Shown: positions 19,359-27,900 of the stretch, one piece after another
Layout of the letters: each line of letters begins with the position of its first letter
How positions within the stretch are numbered: position 1 is the stretch's first letter
DNA from: CBDCBA01 sp965214125
Lineage (GTDB): Bacteria > Planctomycetota > Phycisphaerae > Tepidisphaerales > Tepidisphaeraceae
Direction of reading: 5' to 3'
Length of the DNA stretch: 64,000 bases
Assembly: GCA_965214125.1 (NCBI GenBank)
Contig: CBDCBA010000009.1
Coordinates: 1 to 64,000, forward strand
The notes under the pieces: model-generated
What the model was told of the DNA's origin: nothing
The model's input: the letters and a program-made list of their open reading frames with translations, nothing else
Database searches by the model: none
Position numbers and translations under genes: made by a program

Positions 19359-20926
19359 CGCGCCCCCGCGTGGCCGTCCTTGCGGGGGTCGCTGGACGCC
19401 TCGTAGATGCCGTTGGCGTGGCGGCGGATAAGTTGGGCACCGCCGAAGTTCTCGTAGCTTTTCACCTGCAAGCGATGGCCGCGGCGGGCGAGGTCGCTCA
19501 GCACGTTCGCGTCGAAGTTCTGTTCGTGCCAGAGTTCCCAGTCGCCGTTTGCGTCGCGGGCGAGTTGCCAGCGGGGGGCGTCGTTGGCGATTTGGAGATC
19601 CTGGCCGGTGGCGAAGATGCGGAGCATCATTTGCAGGTGGCCCTGGGCCTGCATCGGGCCGCCCATGACGCCGAAGGCCATCGTCGGGTCGCCATTCTGC
19701 GTGACGAAGCCGGGGATAATCGTGTGGAACGGCCGCTTGCGCGGGCCGACCTGATTCGGGTGGCCTTCATCTAAAACGAAGCCGAAGCCGCGGTTTTGCA
19801 GGGCGATGCCCCAGTCGCCGACAACGACGCCGCTGCCGAAGCCGAAGTAGTTGCTTTGGATCAGCGAGATCATCCGCTCGCCGTCGGCGGCGCAGAGGTA
19901 GACCGTGCCGCCGGGCCGCGGCTGGCCGGGGCCGTAGTCCCTGGCCATGTCCCGATCGAGCAGGTCGAGGCGCGACGCGGCGTAAGCGGGATCGACCAGC
20001 GCCGCCGGCGGGAAGCTCATCGCGGCGGGGTCGGCGACGTGGGCGTGCAGATCGGCGAAGGCGAGCTTCATCGCCTCGACTTGCAGGTGCAAACCGCGCC
20101 CCCCGAACCAGTTGCCGTCAAAGTGCAGCGCGTCGCAGAGTTGCAGCGCCATTTGGCCGGCAACGCCTTGGCCATTCGGCGGGATTTCGTGGAGCGTGAT
20201 CCCGAGGCCAGCGGCGGACAGCAGTTCGTCGGCCGTCAGCCAGTCATTCGCGTGGGCGGCGAGGTCGTCGGTCGACAGGACACCGCCGTCGGCTTGGATC
20301 GCCTCGGCGATGGCTTGCGCGATCTCGCCGTTGTAGAAGCTGTCGCCGCCGTCGGCGGCGATCGTCTCGAGCGTGCGGGCGTGGCCGGGGGCTTTCCAGA
20401 TGTCGCCAACGGACGGGGCGGGGCAGAAGACTTGCTTGAAGCCGCTGTTCTCGCCGAACTTCTTCGCGGCCCGTTGCCAGGCGGCGGCGGTGATCGGCGA
20501 GACCGGATGGCCGTCGCGGGCGTGGCGGATGGCGGCCTGAAGATTCTCGCCGAGGCTGCATTGGCCGAAGCGGTCGGTCAGGTCGCGCCAGCCGGCGACG
20601 CAGCCGGGGACGGTCACGCTGTCGCCGCCCCACTGCGGCATCTGGTCGAGGCCGGCGAAGCGCTCGGGCGTCCACGCGGCGGGGCTGCGGCCGCTGGCGT
20701 TGAGGCCGTGGAGCGACTGGCCGTCGTGGAGGATGGCGAAGAGATCGCCGCCGAGTCCGTTGCTGGTCGGCTCGACGACAGTCAGGCAGGCCGCGGCCGC
20801 GACGGCGGCGTCGATCGCGTTGCCGCCGTTGGCCATCGCGTCGAGCCCGCCTTGGGTCGCCAGCGGGTGGCTGGTCGCGACAACTTGTCTGCCAAATACG
20901 CCTTGTCGGCCAACTTGCGGGAGCAT
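19355..20926 (-). CDS. ggt: Gamma-glutamyltransferase
   Basis: A 523-residue Ntn-hydrolase that cleaves or transfers gamma-glutamyl groups (glutathione and related peptides). Motifs: VVATSHPLATQGGLDAMANGGNAIDAAVAAA and VVEPTSNGLGGDLFAIL at the N-terminus; the autocleavage threonine is probably that of PRPGGTVYLCAADGERMISLIQSNY; FGVMGGPMQAQGHLQ near the C-terminus. No clear signal peptide is seen from this ATG, so location is uncertain. First gene of an operon with the asparaginase (4-nt overlap). TACCGT on the minus strand (20940-20935) ends 8 nt before the ATG. Confidence 0.93.
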   Translation of the reverse strand: MLPQVGRQGVFGRQVVATSHPLATQGGLDAMANGGNAIDAAVAAAACLTVVEPTSNGLGGDLFAILHDGQSLHGLNASGRSPAAWTPERFAGLDQMPQWGGDSVTVPGCVAGWRDLTDRFGQCSLGENLQAAIRHARDGHPVSPITAAAWQRAAKKFGENSGFKQVFCPAPSVGDIWKAPGHARTLETIAADGGDSFYNGEIAQAIAEAIQADGGVLSTDDLAAHANDWLTADELLSAAGLGITLHEIPPNGQGVAGQMALQLCDALHFDGNWFGGRGLHLQVEAMKLAFADLHAHVADPAAMSFPPAALVDPAYAASRLDLLDRDMARDYGPGQPRPGGTVYLCAADGERMISLIQSNYFGFGSGVVVGDWGIALQNRGFGFVLDEGHPNQVGPRKRPFHTIIPGFVTQNGDPTMAFGVMGGPMQAQGHLQMMLRIFATGQDLQIANDAPRWQLARDANGDWELWHEQNFDANVLSDLARRGHRLQVKSYENFGGAQLIRRHANGIYEASSDPRKDGHAGAR

Positions 20927-20970
20927 CGGCCGTCACGGTAGCCAATTCGCGGCTCGCACGGCGTTTGCGA

Positions 20971-20976
20971 TAGACT
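20971..20976 (+). promoter_or_regulatory. -10 box TAGACT of the DUF2383 gene
   Basis: TAGACT, 7-nt spacer (GGGTCCC), ATG at 20984; the same hexamer as before the Uma2 and gltX genes. Confidence 0.5.
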
Positions 20977-20983
20977 GGGTCCC

Positions 20984-21418
20984 ATGGCAGATACCAGCAA
21001 ACTCAACGATCTCGTTCAAACCGCAATCGACGGCAAAGCCGGCTACGAGCAGGCCGCCGACAAAGTCAACGACGCGTCGCTCAAGACGCTGTTCACGCAG
21101 TACGCGCAGCAGCGGGCGACGTACGCGACGGAGCTACAGGGCATCGTCCGCGCCGCCGGCGGCACGCCGACGGATCACGGCAGCGCCGCCGCCGGCCTGC
21201 ACCGTGGCTGGATCGGCCTGAAGGACGCCCTCACCGGCGGCGACGGCGCGATTCTCGGCGAGTGCATCCGCGGCGAGGAGCACGCCGTCAAGTCCTACTC
21301 CGACGCGCTCCAGGAGGGGGACGTCTCCGCCGATGCCAAAAGCGTGATCGCCCGCCAGCACGGCGAGATCGAGCAGGCGTTGGCGCACATGAACTCGCTC
21401 AAGTCGAGCCACTCGTAA
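20984..21418 (+). CDS. PA2169-family four-helix-bundle protein (DUF2383, ferritin-like)
   Basis: A 144-residue all-helical soluble protein with family features KLNDLVQTAIDGKAGYEQAA, a helix with LFTQYAQQRATYATEL, the loop GGTPTDHGSAAAGLHRGW, and GECIRGEEHAVKSYSDALQ carrying the glutamate/histidine positions expected of a ferritin-like bundle. Members are often stress-associated, but a metal-dependent activity is not established. Single-gene unit with its own -10 box and a strong terminator. Confidence 0.9.
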   Translation: MADTSKLNDLVQTAIDGKAGYEQAADKVNDASLKTLFTQYAQQRATYATELQGIVRAAGGTPTDHGSAAAGLHRGWIGLKDALTGGDGAILGECIRGEEHAVKSYSDALQEGDVSADAKSVIARQHGEIEQALAHMNSLKSSHS

Positions 21419-21440
21419 GTCGTTCTCCGCAGAATTCATA

Positions 21441-21480
21441 AGCAAAGCCCCGCGCGTAACGTGCGGGGCTTTTGCTTTTT
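21441..21480 (+). terminator. Rho-independent terminator
   Basis: Stem GCCCCGC / GCGGGGC extended by AAA/TTT and AGC/GCT pairs with one bulge, loop GCGTAACGT, followed by TTTTGCTTTTT. It ends the DUF2383 gene and may also serve convergent hflX. Confidence 0.85.
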
Positions 21481-21497
21481 CTGCGGCGTACCCGCGT

Positions 21498-22844
21498 TCA
21501 CGCGCCGATGGTGACCTCGTCGACGATCTCCACGCCGCCGTTGCGACGCAGGTCGCCGAGCGTGCGTTCGCCAACGGTGGCCTGGAGGATCGCGACGTCG
21601 CCCTCGTACGTCCGGTCGTGGATGACGGCCGAGCGTTCGAGCTGGCTCATCAGCGCGCCGTCGGTCACGGGCAGGCGGAGGGTGACGTCGGTCCGGGTGC
21701 CCTGGTACAGCTTCGCGACGTGACCGGCCAGGCGGTCGAGGCCGGTTCCGGCCTTGGCGCTGATGGCGATGGCATCGGGGTGGACGGCCAGCCATTCGTC
21801 GACGTTGGCGGCGCCCTCGGGCGTGTCGGTTTTGTTGAGCAGCAACATCTCCGGCCGATCGCCGGCGCCGATCTCGGCCAGCACGTGCTTGACCGCGTCG
21901 TACTGCTGCCTCGCCCGCGGGTGGCCGACGTCGAGCACGTGCAGCAGCACGTCAGCGTGGATCGCCTCCTCCAGGGTCGCCTTGAAACTCGCGACAAGGT
22001 TGTGCGGCAAGTCGCGGACGAACCCGACCGTGTCGCTCAGAAGTGCTTCGCCACCCCGGCCGATGGACCAGGAGCGCGTCTTCGTGTCGAGCGTCGCGAA
22101 GAGCTTGTCGTCGGCGTACGTGCCGGCCTGCGTGAGCGTGTTGAACAGCGTGCTTTTGCCCGCGTTCGTGTAGCCGACCAGACAGGCGGTGAAGTGGCGA
22201 TCGACGCGCTTCTCCACCTCGCGGTGCTTGCGGGCCTGCACCTTGGCAATCTCGGCCTTGAGATCGCTGATGCGCTTGCGGACCAGCCGGCGGTCGATTT
22301 CGAGCTGCGTCTCGCCCGGCCCGCGCGTGCCCACGCCGATCGTCCCGCCGCCGGCGATGCGCTCGAGGTGGCCCCACATCTTCGTGAGGCGCGGGTAGGT
22401 GTACTCCATCTGCGCCAGCTCGACCTGGAGCTTGGCCTCGTACGTCTGGGCGCGGTTGGCGAAGATGTCGAGGATGATCTCGCTGCGGTCGAGCACCTTC
22501 ACGCCCCGCCCGCGCGGGCTTTCGAGCGTGGTGTTGATGAGCTTTTCGAGCTGCCCGATCTGGCTGGGCGTCAGGTCGTTGTCGAAGGCGATGAAGTCGG
22601 CGTCGGTCTGCTTGGCGAGCATCGCGATCTCGTTCGCCTTGCCGCTGCCGACGTAGGTGCCGGGATCGATGGCGCGACGGTTTTGCAGCACTTGGCCAAC
22701 GGGCGTGGCGCCGGCGGTTTTGCAGAGGCTGGCGAGCTCGCCCAGCGGGTCGCGCGGGTCGGCGGTCGAGTCGGGCAGGAGCACGCCGACGAGCACGGCC
22801 TTCTCCTGGGCCACCTTCATGTTTTCGCGCGTGAGTTCGGACAA
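21498..22844 (-). CDS. hflX: Ribosome-associated GTPase HflX
   Basis: GTPase that splits or rescues stalled 50S/70S ribosomes. HflX N-terminal domain with YVGSGKANEIAML and DNDLTPSQIGQLEK, linker with GGGTIGVGTRGPGETQLEIDRR, coiled-coil, then the G domain with Walker A VGYTNAGKSTLFN, switch region GEALLSDTVGFVRDLPHNLVASF and NKTD. The TTG at 22844 is chosen because TACACT ends 7 nt before it; ATG 22820 (MKVAQEKAVLVGVLL) and GTG 22898 are alternatives. Length 448 residues from the TTG. Its upstream region has a tandem duplication of the -10 element. Confidence 0.94.
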   Translation of the reverse strand: MSELTRENMKVAQEKAVLVGVLLPDSTADPRDPLGELASLCKTAGATPVGQVLQNRRAIDPGTYVGSGKANEIAMLAKQTDADFIAFDNDLTPSQIGQLEKLINTTLESPRGRGVKVLDRSEIILDIFANRAQTYEAKLQVELAQMEYTYPRLTKMWGHLERIAGGGTIGVGTRGPGETQLEIDRRLVRKRISDLKAEIAKVQARKHREVEKRVDRHFTACLVGYTNAGKSTLFNTLTQAGTYADDKLFATLDTKTRSWSIGRGGEALLSDTVGFVRDLPHNLVASFKATLEEAIHADVLLHVLDVGHPRARQQYDAVKHVLAEIGAGDRPEMLLLNKTDTPEGAANVDEWLAVHPDAIAISAKAGTGLDRLAGHVAKLYQGTRTDVTLRLPVTDGALMSQLERSAVIHDRTYEGDVAILQATVGERTLGDLRRNGGVEIVDEVTIGA

Positions 22845-22847
22845 GCC

Positions 22848-22891
22848 GGCAAGTGTAGCACGAACGCAAGCGGGCAAGTGTAGCACGAACG
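22848..22891. repeat. Tandem 19-nt direct repeat upstream of hflX
   Basis: GGCAAGTGTAGCACGAACG occurs identically at 22848-22866 and 22873-22891 (25-nt period). On the minus strand each copy contains TACACT, the putative hflX -10 box. Confidence 0.85.
22852..22857 (-). promoter_or_regulatory. -10 box TACACT of hflX
   Basis: The proximal of two TACACT copies; 7 nt (TGCCGGC) precede the TTG at 22844. The distal copy is 25 bp upstream. Confidence 0.45.
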
Positions 22892-22929
22892 GTCGCACCC
22901 TTTTTGCGCGGCGTGGCGGGTCGCCCGCT

Positions 22930-22935
22930 TACAGT
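22930..22935 (+). promoter_or_regulatory. -10 box TACAGT of the cytochrome oxidase subunit III gene
   Basis: TACAGT, 5-nt spacer (CCCGC), ATG at 22941. Confidence 0.45.
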
Positions 22936-22940
22936 CCCGC

Positions 22941-23615
22941 ATGAGCGATGCCGCCGGCGACGAAGGGTACGACGAGCAGGAGGTCGCCCCAAGGCCGCAG
23001 TACAGCCTCGACCGCAGCCACATCGTGCCCGCCCGCGTGCAAACCGTGGGCATGTGGCTCTTCCTGCTCGGCTTGGCCCTGCTCTTCGCCAGCGGCATGC
23101 TGATCTACGCGATCCTGCGCATCCAGATGCGCAGCGAGTTCCCCGTCGGCTACTTCCGCGAGCAGATGGGGGACTGGAAGCTGTTCCTCAGCACGGCGAT
23201 CGTGCTCGCCGCCAGCGTCGCGATCCACGTGGCCGTCAAGGCGGTGCGGCGGGAGCGGCAGGGCAAGTTCCGCGCGTGGCTGTGGATCACGAACGGTTTG
23301 GCGCTGCTGTTCCTGATCGTGCAGACGCCGGCGATGATCCAACTGCTCGGTCGCGACGTCGGGGCGGGCCCGGACGTGGTCGCCAACAGCGGCCCGCGTG
23401 ACACGCGGCTGTGGGGGCTGCTGTTCGTCTTCGTCCTGATCCACGCCGCCCACGTGCTCGGCGGCGTGGCCTACTTGGCGACGGTCACGATTAAGGCCCA
23501 CGCGGGCAAGTACGACCATGAGCACTTCGTGGGCGTGCGGCACGCGGCGCTCTACTGGCACTTCCTCGACATCGTCTGGCTGATGATGTTCGGCACGTTC
23601 CTGCTGATGGGGTGA
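22941..23615 (+). CDS. coxC: Cytochrome c oxidase subunit III family protein (heme-copper oxidase)
   Basis: A 224-residue inner-membrane protein with five hydrophobic helices (about 34-58, 75-98, 112-134, 151-176, 200-222), like the short subunit III of bacterial heme-copper oxidases. Conserved parts are VGMWLFLLGLALLFASGMLIY, WLWITNGLALLFLIVQ, LIHAAHVLGGVAYL and the terminal ALYWHFLDIVWLMMF. Subunits I and II are not in the window, so the oxidase subtype (cytochrome c or quinol) is open. Stop codons with the convergent GGDEF gene are 3 bp apart. Confidence 0.9.
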   Translation: MSDAAGDEGYDEQEVAPRPQYSLDRSHIVPARVQTVGMWLFLLGLALLFASGMLIYAILRIQMRSEFPVGYFREQMGDWKLFLSTAIVLAASVAIHVAVKAVRRERQGKFRAWLWITNGLALLFLIVQTPAMIQLLGRDVGAGPDVVANSGPRDTRLWGLLFVFVLIHAAHVLGGVAYLATVTIKAHAGKYDHEHFVGVRHAALYWHFLDIVWLMMFGTFLLMG

Positions 23616-23618
23616 GGC

Positions 23619-24614
23619 TCAGGCGCAGGCGGCGATCTGGTCGCGGCCGTTTTCCTTGGCTTGGTAGAGGGCGCGGTCGGTGGCGATCATCAACTGCTCG
23701 GGGTTGACGGGCGCGGGCTTGGCCGTCAGGCGGCTGCCGACGCCGATGCTCATCGAGCGCGACTCGTCCTTGAGCAACGCGAGGCTGGCGTGGGCGTAGT
23801 CGCGCCGAATCCGGTCGGCTACAGCGCTGGCCAGGGCGCAGTCGGTCCGCGGCAGCAACAGGATGAACTCGTCGCCCCCGTAGCGGCAGGCCACATCCAT
23901 TTGGCGGAGATTGCTCTGGATCGCCTTGGCGGCCGTGCGGATCAGGTCGTCGCCGACGGCGTGGCCGAGGGTGTCGTTGACCTGCTTGAACTTGTCGAGA
24001 TCGATCATCACGCACGTCAGGTCCTCGCCGTTGCGGTAGCTTTGAGCGAAGAGTTGCTCGAAGATGCGTTCGAACGCGCGGCGGTTGTAGCAGCCGGTCA
24101 TCGCGTCGGTGCTGGCGCGTTCCTCGGCGTCGGACAGCTCGGTGGCCAGGCGGGTCGCCTCATCGCGCAGGTTGGCTTCGGCGTCGGCGCGTTCGCGGGC
24201 GAGGCAGCCGGCGGCCAGGTTCTTCTCGACCAAGAGCGGCATCGTCATCAGGTACGCGCCGGCCTTGACCACGTAGTCGGTCGCGCCGCGGCGAATCGCC
24301 TCGCGGGCGAGGGCGGTGTCGTTCTCGCCCGTGAGCATCACGATCGGCGCGGCCGTGTGCTGCCGGAGGTGGGCCAACAGGTCCAGGCCGTTGCCGTCGG
24401 GCAGATTGACGTCGCACAGGATCAAATCGAACGACGCCAGCGCCGCGGCCTGGGCGTCGCCGCAGGTGCCGGCGACGGTCACGCAGCCGGGGGCGAACTG
24501 CTCCTCGAGCGTCTCGACCACGAGCTCCTGCTGGTCCGGGTCGTCCTCGATCAACAGCAGCCGGCACGGGACGGCAGGGGGAATCGGAGCGGCGTGAGGT
24601 TCGGGAAACGGCAT
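23619..24614 (-). CDS. Response regulator with GGDEF output (diguanylate cyclase)
   Basis: A 331-residue PleD-type regulator that would make c-di-GMP on phosphorylation. Receiver at 17-130: LLLIEDDPDQQE acidic pocket, phospho-acceptor in ILCDVNLPDGNG, MLTGEND, and Lys in YVVKAGAYL. Coiled coil at 130-170, then GGDEF domain with DAMTGCYNRRAFE, IDLDKFKQVND and an intact active site RYGGDEF. The inhibitory I-site RxxD is present as RQMD five residues before GGDEF, so product feedback is likely. Third gene of the kinase/receiver/receiver-GGDEF series on the minus strand. Confidence 0.95.
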   Translation of the reverse strand: MPFPEPHAAPIPPAVPCRLLLIEDDPDQQELVVETLEEQFAPGCVTVAGTCGDAQAAALASFDLILCDVNLPDGNGLDLLAHLRQHTAAPIVMLTGENDTALAREAIRRGATDYVVKAGAYLMTMPLLVEKNLAAGCLARERADAEANLRDEATRLATELSDAEERASTDAMTGCYNRRAFERIFEQLFAQSYRNGEDLTCVMIDLDKFKQVNDTLGHAVGDDLIRTAAKAIQSNLRQMDVACRYGGDEFILLLPRTDCALASAVADRIRRDYAHASLALLKDESRSMSIGVGSRLTAKPAPVNPEQLMIATDRALYQAKENGRDQIAACA

Positions 24615-24711
24615 GGCGACCTACTTGAGAAACGGCAACAGCGGGGCGAACGACTCCAACATCCCATCTGGCCACGGCCCGCGTCAGGCAGCGGCCGCCG
24701 GCACCTTGGCA

Positions 24712-25260
24712 CTAGCGGCGACAATCTGACTGCGGGCGGTGCCGCGACGCCGTCTGGTGGATGACCAGCCAGTACTCGGCTGTCCGCGTCACGGTCTGCA
24801 CGAACCGCTCGGCGTCGGCGGGTTTGACGGCGTAGCTGGTGGCCCCCGCCTCGGTCGCCGCGGCGATGGCCGCGCCGTCCGCAAGGCCGCTCAACATCAC
24901 GATCGGCACGCCGGCGAAGTGGCCCGTCGCCCGCAGGCGGCGGACGGTCTCCACGCCGTCCAGGCCCGGCATCTCCATGTCCATCAGCACCAGGTCCGGC
25001 GTGTACGGCAACGGCTCGCTCACCGCCGCCAACGCCGCGACGCCGCTCGGGTACTCGTAGAAGTTCACCGGCCGCTCAATCGCCTCCTCCACCGCGTCGC
25101 GCACGAGCAGCCGACAGTCAGCGTCGTCATCGACGAGCATCACCCGCAGCACGTTCGCCCCGCCGGATGTGGCGGGCGTGCTCGCGATCGAGGATGGGAA
25201 AGGGGCGACCAGCACGGGGACAATCAGTGGGCTACGCGGCGAGCGGGATGGTGCCGTCAT
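24712..25260 (-). CDS. Single-domain response regulator
   Basis: A receiver with no output domain. VLRVMLVDDDADCRLLVRDA gives the acidic pocket, LMDMEMPGLDG the phospho-acceptor aspartate, MLSG the switch residue and YAVKPAD the lysine. The start is uncertain: ATG 25260 overlaps the kinase by 29 bp and adds a Pro/Ser-rich leader of about 36 residues, while GTG 25152 would begin exactly at the receiver fold. It sits between the kinase and the GGDEF regulator, so it likely takes or shuttles phosphate from the same kinase. Confidence 0.85.
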   Translation of the reverse strand: MTAPSRSPRSPLIVPVLVAPFPSSIASTPATSGGANVLRVMLVDDDADCRLLVRDAVEEAIERPVNFYEYPSGVAALAAVSEPLPYTPDLVLMDMEMPGLDGVETVRRLRATGHFAGVPIVMLSGLADGAAIAAATEAGATSYAVKPADAERFVQTVTRTAEYWLVIHQTASRHRPQSDCRR

Positions 25261-26539
25261 CGGCCTCGACCGCCCCCCCGGCGGTCGGCTTGGCATCGGC
25301 GGTCGGCTTGGCGAAGACGCGGGAGCTGTCCTGCACGAAGCGGCCGTTGATCGTGAAGCTGAAGCTGCTTCCCACGCCGTCGCGCACGTTGGGCTCGACC
25401 CAGATCGTGCCCTGGTAGTTCTCGACGATCGCCTTCACGCTCGCCAGGCCCACACCCTTGCCTTCGACGCCGCTGTGGTTGTTGCCGCGGCGAAAGACGT
25501 AGAAGACCTTCTCGCAGTCCTCGGGCGCGATGCCGATGCCCGTGTCGCGGACGTTGAACGTCGCCTCCTCGCGGCCGAGAATCACGCTCAGCACGATGCG
25601 GCGGCTCTCGCTGTCGCCCATGTACTTGATGGCGTTGTCGATCAGGTTCTGGAAGATCTGCCGCAACCGGGCCTTCTCGACGACGAGCGTGGGCATCTGC
25701 GTCTCGATCACCAGCTCGATGTTCTGCTCGCGCAGGTCGTTCTCGAACAAACCGCGCAGCTCCCAGATCAGGTCCTGCACGCGCACGGGCTCGGGGTCGT
25801 CGCGGCGCGTCTTGATGCGGCCGAGTTCGAGAATCTCGCTGATGAGCTCGGTCTCGGCCTGCACGTTGGCTTTGACGCGGTCGAGGCGGCGGGAGACGTC
25901 GGGATCGAGCGTTTCGCCGTGCTTTTTTTGGATCATCGAGACCATGCCGTCGATGTTGCGCAGCGGCGCGTTCAGGTCGTGGCTGACGGCGCGGAGAAAG
26001 TCCTCCTTCTCGGCGATCTCGCTTTGCAGGCGTTGGCTGGCGCGCTCGATGGCGGCGGTGCGATCCTGGACCTGGCGTTCGAGTGTGGCGTTGAGCTGCT
26101 TCAGGCGACGCTGCGCCGCGGCGGCGGACTTCCGCTCGGCGGCGACACGCTGAACCATCACGTTGAACGTTGTCGCCAGCCGCCCCACGGCGTCGCGGCC
26201 TTGGACATCGACGGTGTCGAACTTGCCTTCGGCCACCATCTGCGCGGCTTGGCCGAGGCGGCGGATCGGCGTGAACATCAGGCCGATGATCGCGAAGCAG
26301 CCAGGCACCAGCGCCGCCAATGCGAACAGGATGATCGCGGCCGTGCCGCGCCAGGCCGCCTCGGGATCGGCCGACAACGCCTGGAGCGTCGCGGCCCCTG
26401 TGGCGCCCACGAGAACGATTGCCGACAGCGCGACCAGCGCGAGCATCATGCGGTCCGGCAGCGTCGGGCGGAGCTGCCCACGCGGGCGCAGCGTGCCGGT
26501 GTCGGCCGGTGTCGTGGGATTGTCGGTGGCGGCTGGCAT
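25232..26539 (-). CDS. Membrane-bound sensor histidine kinase with HAMP domain
   Basis: A 435-residue sensor. Two transmembrane segments (LALVALSAIVLVGATGAATL and AAIILFALAALVPGCFAIIGL) are separated by only about 15 residues, so there is almost no periplasmic sensor and the signal is probably sensed in or near the membrane. A HAMP domain (PIRRLGQAAQMVAEGKFD), coiled coil, HisKA with FLRAVSHDLNAPLRNIDGM, and HATPase boxes NLIDNAIKY, DTGIGIAPED and GKGVGLASVKAIVENYQG follow. The start 26539 avoids overlap with divergent dagK; the frame stays open to 26839. Confidence 0.93.
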   Translation of the reverse strand: MPAATDNPTTPADTGTLRPRGQLRPTLPDRMMLALVALSAIVLVGATGAATLQALSADPEAAWRGTAAIILFALAALVPGCFAIIGLMFTPIRRLGQAAQMVAEGKFDTVDVQGRDAVGRLATTFNVMVQRVAAERKSAAAAQRRLKQLNATLERQVQDRTAAIERASQRLQSEIAEKEDFLRAVSHDLNAPLRNIDGMVSMIQKKHGETLDPDVSRRLDRVKANVQAETELISEILELGRIKTRRDDPEPVRVQDLIWELRGLFENDLREQNIELVIETQMPTLVVEKARLRQIFQNLIDNAIKYMGDSESRRIVLSVILGREEATFNVRDTGIGIAPEDCEKVFYVFRRGNNHSGVEGKGVGLASVKAIVENYQGTIWVEPNVRDGVGSSFSFTINGRFVQDSSRVFAKPTADAKPTAGGAVEADDGTIPLAA

Positions 26540-26653
26540 GATGCTGCGGGGCGCGGGCCCAATCCCAGCATCGGACGCCGCGCCGTCGGAATTGACCGCC
26601 GCGGTGCGTTGCGGCGCTGACGCCGCGGTATCGGACGTGGGCCGCGGCCGGTT

Positions 26654-26659
26654 TATGCT
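26654..26659 (+). promoter_or_regulatory. -10 box TATGCT of the lipid kinase gene
   Basis: TATGCT, 6-nt spacer (CGTCGC), ATG at 26666. Confidence 0.5.
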
Positions 26660-26665
26660 CGTCGC

Positions 26666-27778
26666 ATGCCCGATCCTGCCGGCCGTCTCGACGACTCCCG
26701 CCGCGTGCGGTTCGGGCGCGGCGCGTGCTGGCTGCTGGCCAACCCGCGTGCCGGCCGCGGTCGCGCCGCCGGCGTGGGCGCGGCCGTGGCGCGGGCCGTG
26801 CGCGGGGCGGGGTGGGACGTCACGGTCCAGACCGATCACCCCGCCTCGCGCCTGCCGTCAACCGAGCGGCCCGACGCCGTGATCGCCCTCGGCGGCGACG
26901 GCACGATCCGCGCCGCCGTCGCCGCCCTGCTCAATCGCTTCGGCAATGATCCGCCGCCGGTGCTGCCCGTGCCGATGGGCACCGCCAACCTGCTGGGCCA
27001 GTACCTCGGCCTGCCGCGGCCGGTTTGGCACATCGCGGCCGAGGGAAGCTGGCAGCTCGCGGCAACGCTCTATGCCAAAATGGCCAAGCCGACGGTCGAC
27101 ACCCGCCTGCCCCGCCGCCTCCGTCACACGATCCGCCGAGCCGGCTACAAATTAGCGCCCCACGCGAAGGTCGCCGACCGCCAAGTGGCCGCGCGAACGC
27201 TTGCGGCGCTGGAGACGGGCCGGGCGACGCGGCTCGACGTCGGCGCCGTGAACGGGGAGCCCTTCCTGCTGATGGCCGGCATCGGGTTCGACGCGCACGT
27301 CGTCAGCCGCCTCGACCGCCGACGCCAGCGCGGCGGCGGTGCGATCGGGCTCGCCAGCTACGCGGTGCCGGCCCTCGACGCCGTTGCCGGCTACGGGTTC
27401 CCGCCGCTGTCGGTCGAGGTCGACGGCAAGCCGCTTTGGGGGCCGGCGCCGGGGATCGTGATGATCGCCAACGTGCCGCAGTACGGCACGGGCTTCCCGA
27501 TCGTGCCGAACGCGACGGCGACCGACGGCGTGCTCGACGTCGTCTGCCTGCCCGTGGCCAGCAAGCTGGCGCTGGCCCGCCTGTTCGCCTTGGCGGCGAC
27601 GGGCAAACACCTCTCCCTCGCCGACGGCGCGGCATCGCGCGGCCGGAGCGTGACGGTCTCCGCCGACGCCGACGACGTGCCGGTCCAAGTTGACGGCGAC
27701 CCCGGCGGCACGCTGCCGATCACCGCGACCGTCCACCCCGCCGCGGTGCCGTTCGTGTCGCTGAAGACCGAACGCTAA
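26666..27778 (+). CDS. Diacylglycerol kinase-family lipid kinase (DAGK catalytic domain)
   Basis: A 370-residue soluble lipid kinase of the DgkB/YegS/sphingosine-kinase fold. CWLLANPRAGRGRAAGV, the nucleotide motif VIALGGDGTIRAAV and LPVPMGTANLLGQYLGLP are diagnostic; the C-terminal beta domain shows LLMAGIGFDAHVV and ends with VPVQVDGDPGG. Phosphorylation of diacylglycerol or a related lipid for phospholipid turnover is the likely role; exact substrate unknown. Transcribed alone, divergent from the histidine kinase. Confidence 0.9.
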   Translation: MPDPAGRLDDSRRVRFGRGACWLLANPRAGRGRAAGVGAAVARAVRGAGWDVTVQTDHPASRLPSTERPDAVIALGGDGTIRAAVAALLNRFGNDPPPVLPVPMGTANLLGQYLGLPRPVWHIAAEGSWQLAATLYAKMAKPTVDTRLPRRLRHTIRRAGYKLAPHAKVADRQVAARTLAALETGRATRLDVGAVNGEPFLLMAGIGFDAHVVSRLDRRRQRGGGAIGLASYAVPALDAVAGYGFPPLSVEVDGKPLWGPAPGIVMIANVPQYGTGFPIVPNATATDGVLDVVCLPVASKLALARLFALAATGKHLSLADGAASRGRSVTVSADADDVPVQVDGDPGGTLPITATVHPAAVPFVSLKTER

Positions 27779-27798
27779 TCCGCACTGACGACGTGCCG

Positions 27799-27873
27799 AC
27801 GCCGGAGCGGAAGCTCCGGGCTCGGGAGCGGGCACTGGTCACTTGCCCGGACCCGGAGCTTCCGCTCCGGCGT
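27799..27873. repeat. Nested palindrome between convergent genes (22-bp perfect arms)
   Basis: Arms 27799-27820 and 27852-27873 are perfect inverted copies around a 31-nt centre. Each arm contains its own hairpin, CCGGAGC-GGAA-GCTCCGG. It lies between the stops of the lipid kinase and lemA, so it could also terminate both. Confidence 0.85.
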
Positions 27874-27900
27874 TGGTTAGGAGTTCTAAAGGAGGAGCGG

